A stretch of 12,424 nt of DNA from Candidatus Zixiibacteriota bacterium (GTDB taxonomy: Bacteria > Zixibacteria > MSB-5A5 > JAABVY01): contig JAABVY010000341.1 in NCBI GenBank assembly GCA_011777135.1, positions 7,788 to 20,211 on the forward strand, read 5' to 3'. The notes beneath the pieces are model-generated. The model saw nothing but the letters and a program-made list of their open reading frames with translations, had not been told where the DNA came from and did no database searches. Of this stretch, positions 1 through 6,184 are shown in pieces. The stretch's first letter is position 1, and every line of letters starts with the position of its first letter. The position numbers and the translations under genes were made by a program.

Positions 1-256
1 TATCGATGAACTTTCCGAAGAAGATAAACTGACTGTAGCCCGGGCCAGAAAAATCCAGAGATTCCTTTCGCAGCCATTCTTCGTGGCCGAGCAGTTTACG
101 GGAATTCCCGGCAAATATGTGCCATTAAGTGAGACAATTGCCAGCTTCAAGGAACTTGTGGAAGGCAAATGCGATGATATGCCCGAGCAGTCATTTTACA
201 TGGTTGGAAACATTGACGAGGCTCGCGAGAGGGCTGAGGAAATGAAGAAAGATTAG
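1..256 (+). CDS. atpD: ATP synthase F1 subunit beta, C-terminal fragment
   Basis: Partial gene: the reading frame begins at base 2 and the first part lies outside the window. The 84 visible residues are the C-terminal helical domain of the catalytic beta subunit of F1Fo ATP synthase, a cytoplasmic-face membrane-bound complex that makes ATP from ADP and phosphate using the ion gradient. The segments RARKIQRFLSQPF, VAEQFTGIPGKYVPL and the end QSFYMVGNIDEA are typical of the family. The nucleotide-binding P-loop is not in view. It ends with TAG three bases before the atpC start, as in standard atp operons (beta then epsilon). Identity is secure; the fragment shows no defect. Confidence 0.97.
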   Translation, partial: IDELSEEDKLTVARARKIQRFLSQPFFVAEQFTGIPGKYVPLSETIASFKELVEGKCDDMPEQSFYMVGNIDEARERAEEMKKD

Positions 257-259
257 CCT

Positions 260-673
260 ATGTTTAAGCTGTCTATAGTATCGCCTGAAAGGGTATTGTA
301 CGAGGATGATGTCGAATCCCTGGTTGCTCCCGGGATTGACGGCTATCTGGGAATACTCTCCAATCATGCTCCCCTCATAACTTCACTGGTGACAGGGAAG
401 ATCGAGATACGCGACACTCATAAGAAGGAGAAAATTGCGGCTATCTCGCAGGGCTTCCTGGAAGTCTCCTCGAATACTGCGACTATACTTGCAGATGCGG
501 TTGAGTTTGCCGAGGAGATTGATCTGTCGAGGGCGGAAAGCGCGCTCAAACGCGCTGAGGAGAGGATGAATATGGATCCCGGCGAGATCGATCTACCGCG
601 GGCGCGCAATGCCATGGTCCGGGCCAAGAACAGAATAAGGCTGGTTAAGCAGTTTAAGCAGATGGAAAAATAA
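260..673 (+). CDS. atpC: ATP synthase F1 subunit epsilon
   Basis: A protein of 137 residues, the usual length for the epsilon subunit, which sits on the central stalk of F1, couples rotation to the Fo ring and can inhibit ATP hydrolysis. The N-terminal beta-sandwich (about 1-85) carries the family pattern SPERVLYEDDVESLVAPG followed by DGYLGILSNHAPLI. A charged two-helix C-terminal domain (about 88-135) follows and ends in a basic stretch. The ATG lies three bases after the atpD stop and has only a weak purine-rich stretch upstream, so translation is probably coupled to atpD. A strong terminator follows immediately, marking the end of the atp operon. Confidence 0.97.
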   Translation: MFKLSIVSPERVLYEDDVESLVAPGIDGYLGILSNHAPLITSLVTGKIEIRDTHKKEKIAAISQGFLEVSSNTATILADAVEFAEEIDLSRAESALKRAEERMNMDPGEIDLPRARNAMVRAKNRIRLVKQFKQMEK

Positions 674-674
674 A

Positions 675-708
675 AGTAAAAACCCGTTCTCCTGAACGGG
701 TTTTTACT
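675..708. terminator. Bidirectional intrinsic terminator between atpC and the convergent lipoprotein gene
   Basis: A perfect 15-bp inverted repeat (675-689 paired with 694-708) with a 4-base TCCT loop. The core is CCCGTTC/GAACGGG, flanked by A5 on the left and T5 on the right, so both strands give a GC-rich hairpin followed by a U run. It starts two bases after the atpC stop and lies about 60 bases beyond the stop of the minus-strand gene, so it can end both transcripts. Confidence 0.93.
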
Positions 709-767
709 GTGCTTAGAGTAGGGTTGTGCAGGGGTTGGGCTATATTTGTAAAGAGCAGGTTTTCTTA

Positions 768-1337
768 TTATTGACCTCCCTGGGAGATGCTCATCCACTT
801 CGAAAAATGGGACATCTTAATATAGACTTTGTCGCCAACGACAGGATAGCGGTCCACAAGCTCCCATTTTCCTGAATCCGGATTAAAATAATACCAGTCG
901 ACATACTCCATATCTGCATCGCGAAATGCGGATACAGGGATCGTAAGGGTTGCCTCGCTTGAAAACTTCAGGCCATCCGGCTGAAAATCGAACTGGAGTA
1001 TGGCCCTGTCTCTCATAACCAATTCGGTGACTTCGACTGAAATCTCGACATCGGATTTGACCGCATTGGCCGGCACCTCCAGAGATCCTTCGCTGCCGTC
1101 AGAAAATGCTATCGGTACTACCCCGCCTTCATCGGCAGGAATAACAACGGAACCCCCGCCGTCTTCCGGCTCACTGAAATCTGCGCTCCTGGCGGCGAGG
1201 TTTTCGTAATCTGCCAGTGTAAATGTGCCATCTGCCTCCGGCCGGGTGGGCATATCAGAACATCCCATTATTATGAGAAGCGTCAATACTAAGCTTGTCA
1301 GAATTGTCCCTGCAATGATACTTCTTGTCTTTGTCAT
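768..1337 (-). CDS. Small exported lipoprotein with a ZU5-like beta domain
   Basis: A predicted lipoprotein of 189 residues. A basic start (MTKTR), a hydrophobic stretch to about residue 24 and the lipobox IIMGC give a lipidated Cys26. A linker rich in Glu, Asp, Gly and Ser follows (about 27-75). The rest resembles the ZU5-like module common in secreted proteins of FCB-type bacteria: GGVVPI, then LEVPANAV, DVEISVEV, FDFQPDGLKFSSEATLTIPV. The ATG at 1337 is chosen because AAGAGGT sits just upstream of it on the minus strand. A TTG seven codons earlier would place that ribosome-binding site inside the gene. It is transcribed away from rplM and converges on atpC. Substrate or partner is unknown; the family assignment is by pattern only. 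Confidence 0.8.
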   Translation of the reverse strand: MTKTRSIIAGTILTSLVLTLLIIMGCSDMPTRPEADGTFTLADYENLAARSADFSEPEDGGGSVVIPADEGGVVPIAFSDGSEGSLEVPANAVKSDVEISVEVTELVMRDRAILQFDFQPDGLKFSSEATLTIPVSAFRDADMEYVDWYYFNPDSGKWELVDRYPVVGDKVYIKMSHFSKWMSISQGGQ

Positions 1338-1505
1338 AATGATTACCTCTTGCTTCAATTTCCTCTCTTGCTGGTGTTTATTTGTGCAATCCGTGTTCCG
1401 TTCTAAAACATTTTGTTCACAAATTTACAATTTGTTGCCTGCCATAAAGATATCAATTTGCCACGCTCCTGAGCATAGTATGAGCAAGTGAAAAATCTCC
1501 ATTTT

Positions 1506-1525
1506 TTATGGGAAATTTCCCATAA
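1506..1525. promoter_or_regulatory. Perfect 20-bp palindrome, candidate operator
   Basis: TTATGGGAAATTTCCCATAA is identical to its own reverse complement over 20 bases. There is no loop, so a dimeric protein-binding site is more likely than an RNA hairpin. It lies 168 bases from the lipoprotein start and 266 bases from the rplM start, far from the best rplM promoter candidates. The protein that would bind is unknown. Confidence 0.45.
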
Positions 1526-1595
1526 TTAATCGTCACGAGTCGTATCAGGCGGGAGGCTGTTCAGGTTAAGGGCAGTCCTTTAAGGAAGACTATGC

Positions 1596-1621
1596 ATGAT
1601 TTATTTTAAATGATTAATCAT
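1596..1621. promoter_or_regulatory. Cluster of three ATGATT half-sites, candidate regulator site
   Basis: ATGATT occurs at 1596-1601 and 1610-1615 on the plus strand, and its reverse complement AATCAT at 1616-1621. The last two form a perfect 12-bp palindrome (1610-1621). The group ends about 65 bases upstream of the extended -10 element at 1685, a distance that fits an upstream binding site. In AT-rich DNA this may be chance. Confidence 0.3.
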
Positions 1622-1684
1622 AATCTTCCCCCAAAGGGAACTCCCGGTGCGGTTAAGTTGTTGCCCGGTATTTGATGGTAAGCC

Positions 1685-1693
1685 TGGTATAAT
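1685..1693 (+). promoter_or_regulatory. Extended -10 promoter candidate upstream of rplM
   Basis: TGGTATAAT is an exact TGnTATAAT extended -10 element, which in sigma-70-type promoters can work without a good -35 box; none is seen at the usual distance. It would give a leader of about 90 bases before rplM. Confidence 0.45.
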
Positions 1694-1728
1694 GCTTAAA
1701 ATTAACGAAAATATGGCTTTATTAATGC

Positions 1729-1756
1729 TTGACATTTTTGGAATATAATGTAAATT
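1729..1756 (+). promoter_or_regulatory. Sigma-70-type promoter candidate for the rplM operon
   Basis: A perfect -35 TTGACA (1729-1734) is followed after 16 bases by TAAATT (1751-1756), giving transcription from about 1763 and a short leader of about 30 bases. A better-looking TATAAT at 1744-1749 is only 9 bases from TTGACA, so it cannot be its partner. The -10 is therefore imperfect. Confidence 0.5.
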
Positions 1757-1791
1757 TTGCGTTTAATTATTTCCGGGATTAGAGGAGATTT

Positions 1792-2220
1792 ATGAAAACG
1801 TATATACCAAAGCTTTCAGATCTGAACAAAAAGTGGTATGTTGTGGATCTAAGTGGCAAGGTGCTGGGGCGCCAGGCCGGACAGATAGCCCGCGTTTTGA
1901 TGGGCAAGAATAAACCACAATATACACCTCATCTGGATGCCGGAGATTATGTGATTGTGGTAAATGCACAGAAAGTGGTGATAACCGGAAAGAAGATGTT
2001 TCAGAAGCGGTATTTCCGTTATACCGGTTACCCCGGCGGATTGAGATCGAAGACATTCGAGCAGATGATTTCATCCAAACCGGAGGATATTATCCGTTCC
2101 GCGGTGAAGGGCATGCTTCCAAAGAACCGCCTGGGGCGTAAGATGATGAAGAAGCTTTTTGTTTACCGCGGCCCCGAGCATCCGCATCAGGCTCAGAAAC
2201 CGGAGCCCCTGGAATTGTAA
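1792..2220 (+). CDS. rplM: 50S ribosomal protein L13
   Basis: A protein of 142 residues, the normal length for bacterial L13, an early-assembling large-subunit protein that binds 23S rRNA. Characteristic segments are WYVVDLSGKVLGRQA (about 16-30), DAGDYVIVVNAQKVVITGKK (44-63), YTGYPGGLR and the signature MLPKNRLGRKMMKKL followed by VYRGPEHPH (about 107-131). A strong AGAGGAGA lies at 1781-1788, four bases before the ATG. It is the first gene of a long co-directional run and is followed by rpsI after 24 bases, the conserved L13-S9 pair. E. coli is known to control this pair through a leader site, but I see no comparable structure here. Confidence 0.98.
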   Translation: MKTYIPKLSDLNKKWYVVDLSGKVLGRQAGQIARVLMGKNKPQYTPHLDAGDYVIVVNAQKVVITGKKMFQKRYFRYTGYPGGLRSKTFEQMISSKPEDIIRSAVKGMLPKNRLGRKMMKKLFVYRGPEHPHQAQKPEPLEL

Positions 2221-2244
2221 TCAATCTGGATTTGAAAGGATAGT

Positions 2245-2637
2245 ATGGAAGATCAGATCATAGCCACAGGGCGCCGTAAAGCTGCAGTGGCAACTGTGCG
2301 GCTCAAGCCGGGCAGCGGAAAATGGGAAGTCAACGGGCGCGAGCTGCGTGATTATATCCGCAACCGCCAGATGCTGATTGATCACATCTACCAGGCCTAC
2401 AGGGTCACCGAGACCGAAGGCAAATTTGATGTGTTCTGCCGCGCAAAGGGCGGTGGAATCAGCGGTCAGGCGGGCGCAATGCGTCTGGCTCTGGCAAGAG
2501 CATTGTCGAAATATGACAGCACGCTTCGCCAGCCGTTGAAAGACGCCGGGCTTCTGACACGCGACCCCCGTGAAGTCGAAAGAAAGAAATATGGAATGGT
2601 GAAAGCACGCAAGCGCTTCCAGTATTCCAAGAGATAG
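2245..2637 (+). CDS. rpsI: 30S ribosomal protein S9
   Basis: A protein of 130 residues, the standard S9 length, located in the head of the small subunit with its C-terminal tail reaching the P-site tRNA. Seen directly: the start TGRRKAAVATVRLKPGSG, the signature GGGISGQAGAMRLALARAL (about 69-87), LKDAGLLTRDPREVERKKYG, and the conserved basic tail KARKRFQYSKR ending in Lys-Arg. AAAGGAT precedes the ATG. It forms the usual pair with rplM upstream. The 111-base gap that follows is the largest in this operon and holds the structured rpsB leader. Confidence 0.98.
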   Translation: MEDQIIATGRRKAAVATVRLKPGSGKWEVNGRELRDYIRNRQMLIDHIYQAYRVTETEGKFDVFCRAKGGGISGQAGAMRLALARALSKYDSTLRQPLKDAGLLTRDPREVERKKYGMVKARKRFQYSKR

Positions 2638-2661
2638 AAGTATATTTTTTACCAATACGCA

Positions 2662-2723
2662 CAATCGCAGACTTCGGGGGCGGTCATCCGAAACAGGATG
2701 TCCCCCGGGGGATGAGGCGATTG
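2662..2723 (+). promoter_or_regulatory. Structured rpsB leader element (candidate ribosomal-protein leader)
   Basis: A closed two-stem structure is visible. The outer stem is CAATCGC (2662-2668) with GCGATTG (2717-2723). The inner stem is CTTCGGGGG (2672-2680) with CCCCCGGGG (2702-2710), where the first four pairs include two G-U. After a small internal loop CATCC (2685-2689) pairs with GGATG (2696-2700) around the loop GAAACA. No T run follows, so it is not an intrinsic terminator. A second GGATG (2710-2714) could compete for the same CATCC. It ends 12 bases before the rpsB ribosome-binding site. In E. coli the rpsB leader is structured and S2 represses its own operon through it; equivalence here is inferred. 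Confidence 0.6.
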
Positions 2724-2748
2724 GAGGAATCAACCAAAGGAGATCTGC

Positions 2749-3546
2749 ATGCTTGATGTGACTATCAAGGACCTTCTCGAAGCAGGCGTGCATTTTGGAC
2801 ACCAGACTCAACGCTGGAATCCCAAGATGAAACGCTTTATTTTTTCCGCCAAAAGCGGTATCTACATCATCGACCTGAAAAAGACCATGCTCTCGCTGGA
2901 GATGGCCTGCAACAAGGTCAACGAAATAATTTCACGCGGCCATTCGGTGCTTTTTGTGGGCACCAAGAAACAGGCCCAGGATGTGATTTATGAAGAGGCT
3001 ACCCGCTGCGGACAGTTTTATGTCACTGAACGCTGGCTGGGTGGTATGCTCACAAATTTTCAGACCATCAAGAATAATATCAAGCGGCTGAAAGATCTGG
3101 AGCGGATGAAAGAGGACGGCACATTCGACAAGCTGGCCAAAAAAGAGGTCTCCATGCTGGAGCGCGAGATGAAAAAGCTGCAGAAGGTACTGAACGGTAT
3201 AAAAGAAATGAACCGTCTGCCTGGCCTGGTGTATATAGTTGATGCAAAGAAAGAAAAAATTGCAGTGGCAGAAGCTGCCAAACTGGGAATCCCGATTATC
3301 GCCATTGTGGATACCAATTCCGACCCCGATCCGATCGATTTCCCGATTGCCGGAAATGATGATGCGATTAAATCAATCAGGGTGATAACTCATCAGGTCG
3401 CTGATGCGGTAATAGATTCAGCCAACCGTCTAAAAGAAGGCTCCCAGATTGCTGAAAAAGCCGCGACTGCAGAGAAACCGGAAGCTGAACCGGCGGAAAG
3501 AAGAGAAATGGCGACAAAGACTTCTGAGACTGAAGGAGAAAGATAA
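2749..3546 (+). CDS. rpsB: 30S ribosomal protein S2
   Basis: A protein of 265 residues. S2 joins late in small-subunit assembly at the head-body junction and helps bind S1. Recognisable parts are LLEAGVHFGHQTQRWNPKM (about 9-27), IYIIDLKKT, VLFVGTKKQAQ, RWLGGMLTNFQTI, a coiled-coil-like charged stretch (about 110-145), PIIAIVDTNSDPD and IDFPIAGNDDAI. The last 35 or so residues form an acidic and basic tail rich in Ala, Glu and Lys, beyond the conserved core; such tails vary in the family. AAAGGAGAT at 2736-2744 sets the start. It is preceded by the structured leader and followed by tsf after one base, the conserved rpsB-tsf pair. Confidence 0.98.
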   Translation: MLDVTIKDLLEAGVHFGHQTQRWNPKMKRFIFSAKSGIYIIDLKKTMLSLEMACNKVNEIISRGHSVLFVGTKKQAQDVIYEEATRCGQFYVTERWLGGMLTNFQTIKNNIKRLKDLERMKEDGTFDKLAKKEVSMLEREMKKLQKVLNGIKEMNRLPGLVYIVDAKKEKIAVAEAAKLGIPIIAIVDTNSDPDPIDFPIAGNDDAIKSIRVITHQVADAVIDSANRLKEGSQIAEKAATAEKPEAEPAERREMATKTSETEGER

Positions 3547-3547
3547 G

Positions 3548-4141
3548 ATGGCTATCTCAGCGAAGACTGTAAAAGAATTGAGAGATAAAACCAATGCCGG
3601 AATGATGGACTGTAAGAAGGCGCTGGAGGAGGCCGGGGGGGACCTCGAAAAAGCTGTGGAGGTTCTGCGGGAAAAGGGAATCGCCAAGGCCGCCAAGAAA
3701 TCCGGTCGTACGACCAATGAGGGTCTCATAGCTGCATATATTCATCCCGGCGATAAGCTGGGTGTCCTGGTCGAGGTCAACTGCGAAACCGATTTTGTGG
3801 CCAAGACCGATGATTTCAAGAATCTGGTTCATGATATCTCTATGCAGGTGGCGGCTGCCAATCCACTGGTGGTCAACCGTGAGGAACTGCCCCAGGAAGT
3901 TTTGGAAAAAGAAAAGCAGATCTACAAGACACAGGCTTTGAATGAGGGCAAGCCTGAGAAAATAGTGGATAAAATCGTTGAGGGCAGAATTGAAAAATAT
4001 TTGAAGGAAGTCTGTCTTCTGGAGCAGCCCTTCATTCGAGACCAGGATAAATCGATAACCGATCTTTTAAACGAAACCATTGCCACCCTCGGAGAAAACA
4101 TCACGATCAAGCGGTTCAGCCGTTACAGACTTGGAGAGTGA
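3548..4141 (+). CDS. tsf: Translation elongation factor Ts
   Basis: EF-Ts releases GDP from EF-Tu so that it can be recharged. The protein has 197 residues, the short form of the family (E. coli has a longer two-subdomain core). The N-terminal UBA-like domain shows LRDKTNAGMMDCKKALEEA (about 10-28), and GDLEKAVEVLREKG follows. The core has the EF-Tu-contacting CETDFVAK (about 78-85). The end is FSRYRLGE. ATG at 3548 is chosen because it gives the standard family N-terminus MAISAKTVKEL and has AAGGAGA at 3533-3539 eight bases upstream. An upstream in-frame extension would only re-read rpsB. It starts one base after rpsB stops. Confidence 0.97.
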   Translation: MAISAKTVKELRDKTNAGMMDCKKALEEAGGDLEKAVEVLREKGIAKAAKKSGRTTNEGLIAAYIHPGDKLGVLVEVNCETDFVAKTDDFKNLVHDISMQVAAANPLVVNREELPQEVLEKEKQIYKTQALNEGKPEKIVDKIVEGRIEKYLKEVCLLEQPFIRDQDKSITDLLNETIATLGENITIKRFSRYRLGE

Positions 4142-4146
4142 TTCTG

Positions 4147-4875
4147 GTGGGTTCACCGGCCTATAATAGAATTCTCTTAAAGCTCTCTGGTGAAGCTTTG
4201 ATGGGCAAGGGGCAGTTCGGCATCGATGCCGATACACTGAAGTATATCTCCGCCGAAATTGTCAATGTCAAGAATCTCGGTGTCGAGATAGCTGTGGTTA
4301 TCGGCGGCGGCAATATTTACCGTGGGACCAATGTGAGTTCACTCGGTATCAGCCGCGCCACCGGAGATTACATGGGGATGCTGGCGACCGTCATCAATTC
4401 CCTTGCGCTGCAGGACTGCCTGGAGACTTTTTTCGTGGAAACGAGGGTGATGACCGCGCTCCAGATTGATGCAGTGGCAGAGAAGTATGTTCGCCGCAGG
4501 GCCCTTCGTCATCTCGAAAAAGGGCGTATCGTCATTTTCGGCGCCGGGACCGGTAACCCTTATTTTACAACTGATACGGCTGCAGCTCTTAGAGCAATGG
4601 AGATTCAGGCCGATGCATTGATTAAAGCCACCAAGGTGGATGGTGTTTACAGTGAAGATCCGGTTGTCAATCCGCAGGCAAAGTTTTATCCGGAAATATC
4701 TTATAAAGAGGTATTGAATCTGGAGCTGAAGGTTATGGACGCCTCGGCCACAATCCTCTGTAAGCAAAATAACATTCCTATTCTGGTCTTTAATCTTTAT
4801 AATAAGGGTGAGCTGGTGCGCCTTGTGATGGGTGAAAAAGTTGGTACAAAAATATTTTCCAAGGAGCAGGTATGA
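4147..4875 (+). CDS. pyrH: UMP kinase
   Basis: Hexameric bacterial uridylate kinase (amino-acid-kinase fold), which makes UDP from UMP and ATP in the cytoplasm, the step feeding all pyrimidine nucleotides. Visible motifs are NRILLKLSGEALMG near the start, AVVIGGGNIYRG, TGDYMGMLATVINSLALQD, YVRRRALRHLEKGR, the ATP-site segment GTGNPYFTTDTAAALRA and KATKVDGVYSEDP. The GTG at 4147 gives 242 residues and lies 9 bases after GGAGA (4133-4137). Another GTG at 4138 overlaps the tsf stop as GTGA but would have its ribosome-binding site only one base away. The pyrH-frr order after tsf is widely conserved. Confidence 0.95.
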   Translation: MGSPAYNRILLKLSGEALMGKGQFGIDADTLKYISAEIVNVKNLGVEIAVVIGGGNIYRGTNVSSLGISRATGDYMGMLATVINSLALQDCLETFFVETRVMTALQIDAVAEKYVRRRALRHLEKGRIVIFGAGTGNPYFTTDTAAALRAMEIQADALIKATKVDGVYSEDPVVNPQAKFYPEISYKEVLNLELKVMDASATILCKQNNIPILVFNLYNKGELVRLVMGEKVGTKIFSKEQV

Positions 4876-5429
4876 TAAACGAAATTATTAAAAGCACGGA
4901 AGACCGGCTGCGTAAATCGGCAGAGGCTGTCAGGCAGCAGATGGCATCAATAAGATCCGGCAAAGCTACGACTTCGCTTCTTGATGGAATTAAAGTTGAG
5001 TATTACGGCACCCAGACGCCCTTAAACCAGGTTGCCACTCTTTCGGCCCCGGAACCGAGGCTGATAATCATTCAGCCCTGGGAAAAGACTGTTGTGGATG
5101 AAATTAATAAAGCCATACAGGCATCTAATCTGGGGCTCAATCCCCAGGTCGACGGGCAGATAATCAGGATTCCGATTCCGCCTCTCTCAGAAGAGCGTCG
5201 CAAGGAACTGGCCAAGCATGTTAAGGATATGGCTGAAAACGGCAAAGTTGCCATGCGCAATATACGCCGTGACGCCAACGATGAGCTCAAGAAGGCCGAG
5301 AAAGAGAAGAAGATTTCTGAAGATCAGATGCATGACGGCCTTAAGAAGGTGCAGGAGCTTCTGGATAAGTATACCGGCAAAGTCGATGAGATCATGAAGG
5401 ACAAAGAAAAAGAAATAATGGAAGTCTGA
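4872..5429 (+). CDS. frr: Ribosome recycling factor
   Basis: A protein of 185 residues, exactly the usual length. With EF-G it splits the post-termination ribosome so that subunits can be reused. Domain I helices form a three-helix bundle from the N-terminal 25 residues and the C-terminal 80. Domain II is the small beta domain in between. Family segments seen are IRSGKATTSLLDGIKVEYYG (about 28-47), PLNQVATLSAPEPRLIIIQPW, IRIPIPPLSEERRKEL and AMRNIRRDAND. The start overlaps the pyrH stop as ATGA and is preceded by AAGGAGCAGG, indicating coupled translation. Confidence 0.98.
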   Translation: MINEIIKSTEDRLRKSAEAVRQQMASIRSGKATTSLLDGIKVEYYGTQTPLNQVATLSAPEPRLIIIQPWEKTVVDEINKAIQASNLGLNPQVDGQIIRIPIPPLSEERRKELAKHVKDMAENGKVAMRNIRRDANDELKKAEKEKKISEDQMHDGLKKVQELLDKYTGKVDEIMKDKEKEIMEV

Positions 5430-5431
5430 GC

Positions 5432-6184
5432 TTGTCTTTAGAAGAACTTAAAAAGAAGATCAAAGAGACAGGCAATGTCCCTCAGCATGTAGCCATTATT
5501 ATGGATGGTAATGGCCGCTGGGCCAAGAAGCGCGGCCTTAAACGTACAGAGGGTCATAAAGCCGGGGTCAAGGCTGTTCAGCGTGTGGTCAGGCTCGCTT
5601 ATCCCTTGGGAGTGAAATATCTGACCCTGTACACCTTTTCCATAGAGAACTGGAAGCGACCCAAATCCGAAGTGGCGTATATAATGAAGCTGCTCTACAA
5701 CACCACGCGTTCCGAACTGGATGAGCTCCACAAGAATCAGGTCAAGCTGATCGCCACCGGAAGGATTTCCGGGATTCCCCAGAGCAGCAGGATGATGCTG
5801 CGCAAGGCAATCAGGAAAACTGCAAATAACAATGGACTGGTACTGAATCTGGCGCTCAATTATGGCGGGCGCACAGAGATAATCGATGCGGTAAAAAAAC
5901 TGGTCAAGGATGTCAAAGCCGGTAATGTGGCCGAACGGAGGATCTCTCCTGAATTGTTCGAGAATTACCTTTACACCTCCGAATTACCTGACCCGGATTT
6001 ATTGATTCGGACATCGGGCGAGATGCGGCTCTCGAACTTCCTGCTCTGGCAGACATATTATACAGAGCTGTACATTACCGATGTCTATTGGCCGGATTAT
6101 ACAGAAGAAGATTTCTGTAAGGCGATTATCGATTATCAGAGCCGCGAGCGGCGATTTGGCCGTCTGGCAAAAAAATCCCGATGA
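5432..6184 (+). CDS. uppS: Isoprenyl transferase (undecaprenyl diphosphate synthase family)
   Basis: A cis-prenyltransferase that elongates farnesyl diphosphate with isopentenyl diphosphate to the C55 carrier lipid used for peptidoglycan and other wall polymers. It has 250 residues. HVAIIMDGNGRWAKKRGLKR carries the catalytic Asp25. LTLYTFSIENWKRP (about 64-77), LNYGGRTEIIDA (142-153) and the signature RTSGEMRLSNFLLWQ (193-207) are all present. The residue after Glu in that signature is Met, where E. coli has Gln; this position is known to vary. Start is TTG at 5432, two bases after the frr stop, with a weak GGAAG upstream. No ATG gives an intact N-terminus. The exact chain length made cannot be told from sequence. 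Confidence 0.95.
   Translation: MSLEELKKKIKETGNVPQHVAIIMDGNGRWAKKRGLKRTEGHKAGVKAVQRVVRLAYPLGVKYLTLYTFSIENWKRPKSEVAYIMKLLYNTTRSELDELHKNQVKLIATGRISGIPQSSRMMLRKAIRKTANNNGLVLNLALNYGGRTEIIDAVKKLVKDVKAGNVAERRISPELFENYLYTSELPDPDLLIRTSGEMRLSNFLLWQTYYTELYITDVYWPDYTEEDFCKAIIDYQSRERRFGRLAKKSR

Larger units (their letters stand above)
1338..1791. other. Divergent intergenic region (454 bp)
   Basis: This AT-rich region separates the minus-strand lipoprotein gene from the rplM operon and must hold both promoters. I see no supportable protein, tRNA or known riboswitch in it. It contains a 7-bp inverted repeat ACAAATT-TAC-AATTTGT (1419-1435) near the lipoprotein side, a perfect 20-bp palindrome at 1506-1525, a group of ATGATT half-sites at 1596-1621, a small TTCCC-CCAAA-GGGAA hairpin (1626-1640), and promoter-like elements at 1685-1693 and 1729-1756. 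No convincing promoter for the lipoprotein gene could be picked. Confidence 0.7.

Noticed and set aside
193..202. UppS Met198 in the RTSGExRLSN motif as a lost active-site residue (positions are residues of UppS)
   Set aside because: The position is known to vary in the family, and all neighbouring catalytic residues are kept.
1338..1358. Seven-codon N-terminal extension of the lipoprotein from a TTG at 1358
   Set aside because: The AAGAGGT ribosome-binding site for ATG 1337 lies inside this extension, and it would put acidic and hydrophobic residues ahead of a normal signal peptide.
1729..1749. TTGACA paired with TATAAT as a consensus promoter
   Set aside because: The spacing is 9 bases, far below the 16-18 needed. 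TAAATT at 1751 is the workable partner.
1338..1791. tRNA or CRISPR in the large intergenic region
   Set aside because: No cloverleaf with a T-arm GTTCRA-type pattern and no regularly spaced direct repeats were found.
3449..3547. Longer tsf reading frame with a 33-residue Lys/Arg-rich N-terminus
   Set aside because: It overlaps the end of rpsB in another frame. The ATG at 3548 has a good ribosome-binding site and gives the family's standard N-terminus.
4138..4146. GTG at 4138 as the pyrH start
   Set aside because: It would leave one base between GGAG and the start codon. The GTG at 4147 has normal spacing and a typical N-terminus. Not fully excluded because of possible GTGA coupling.
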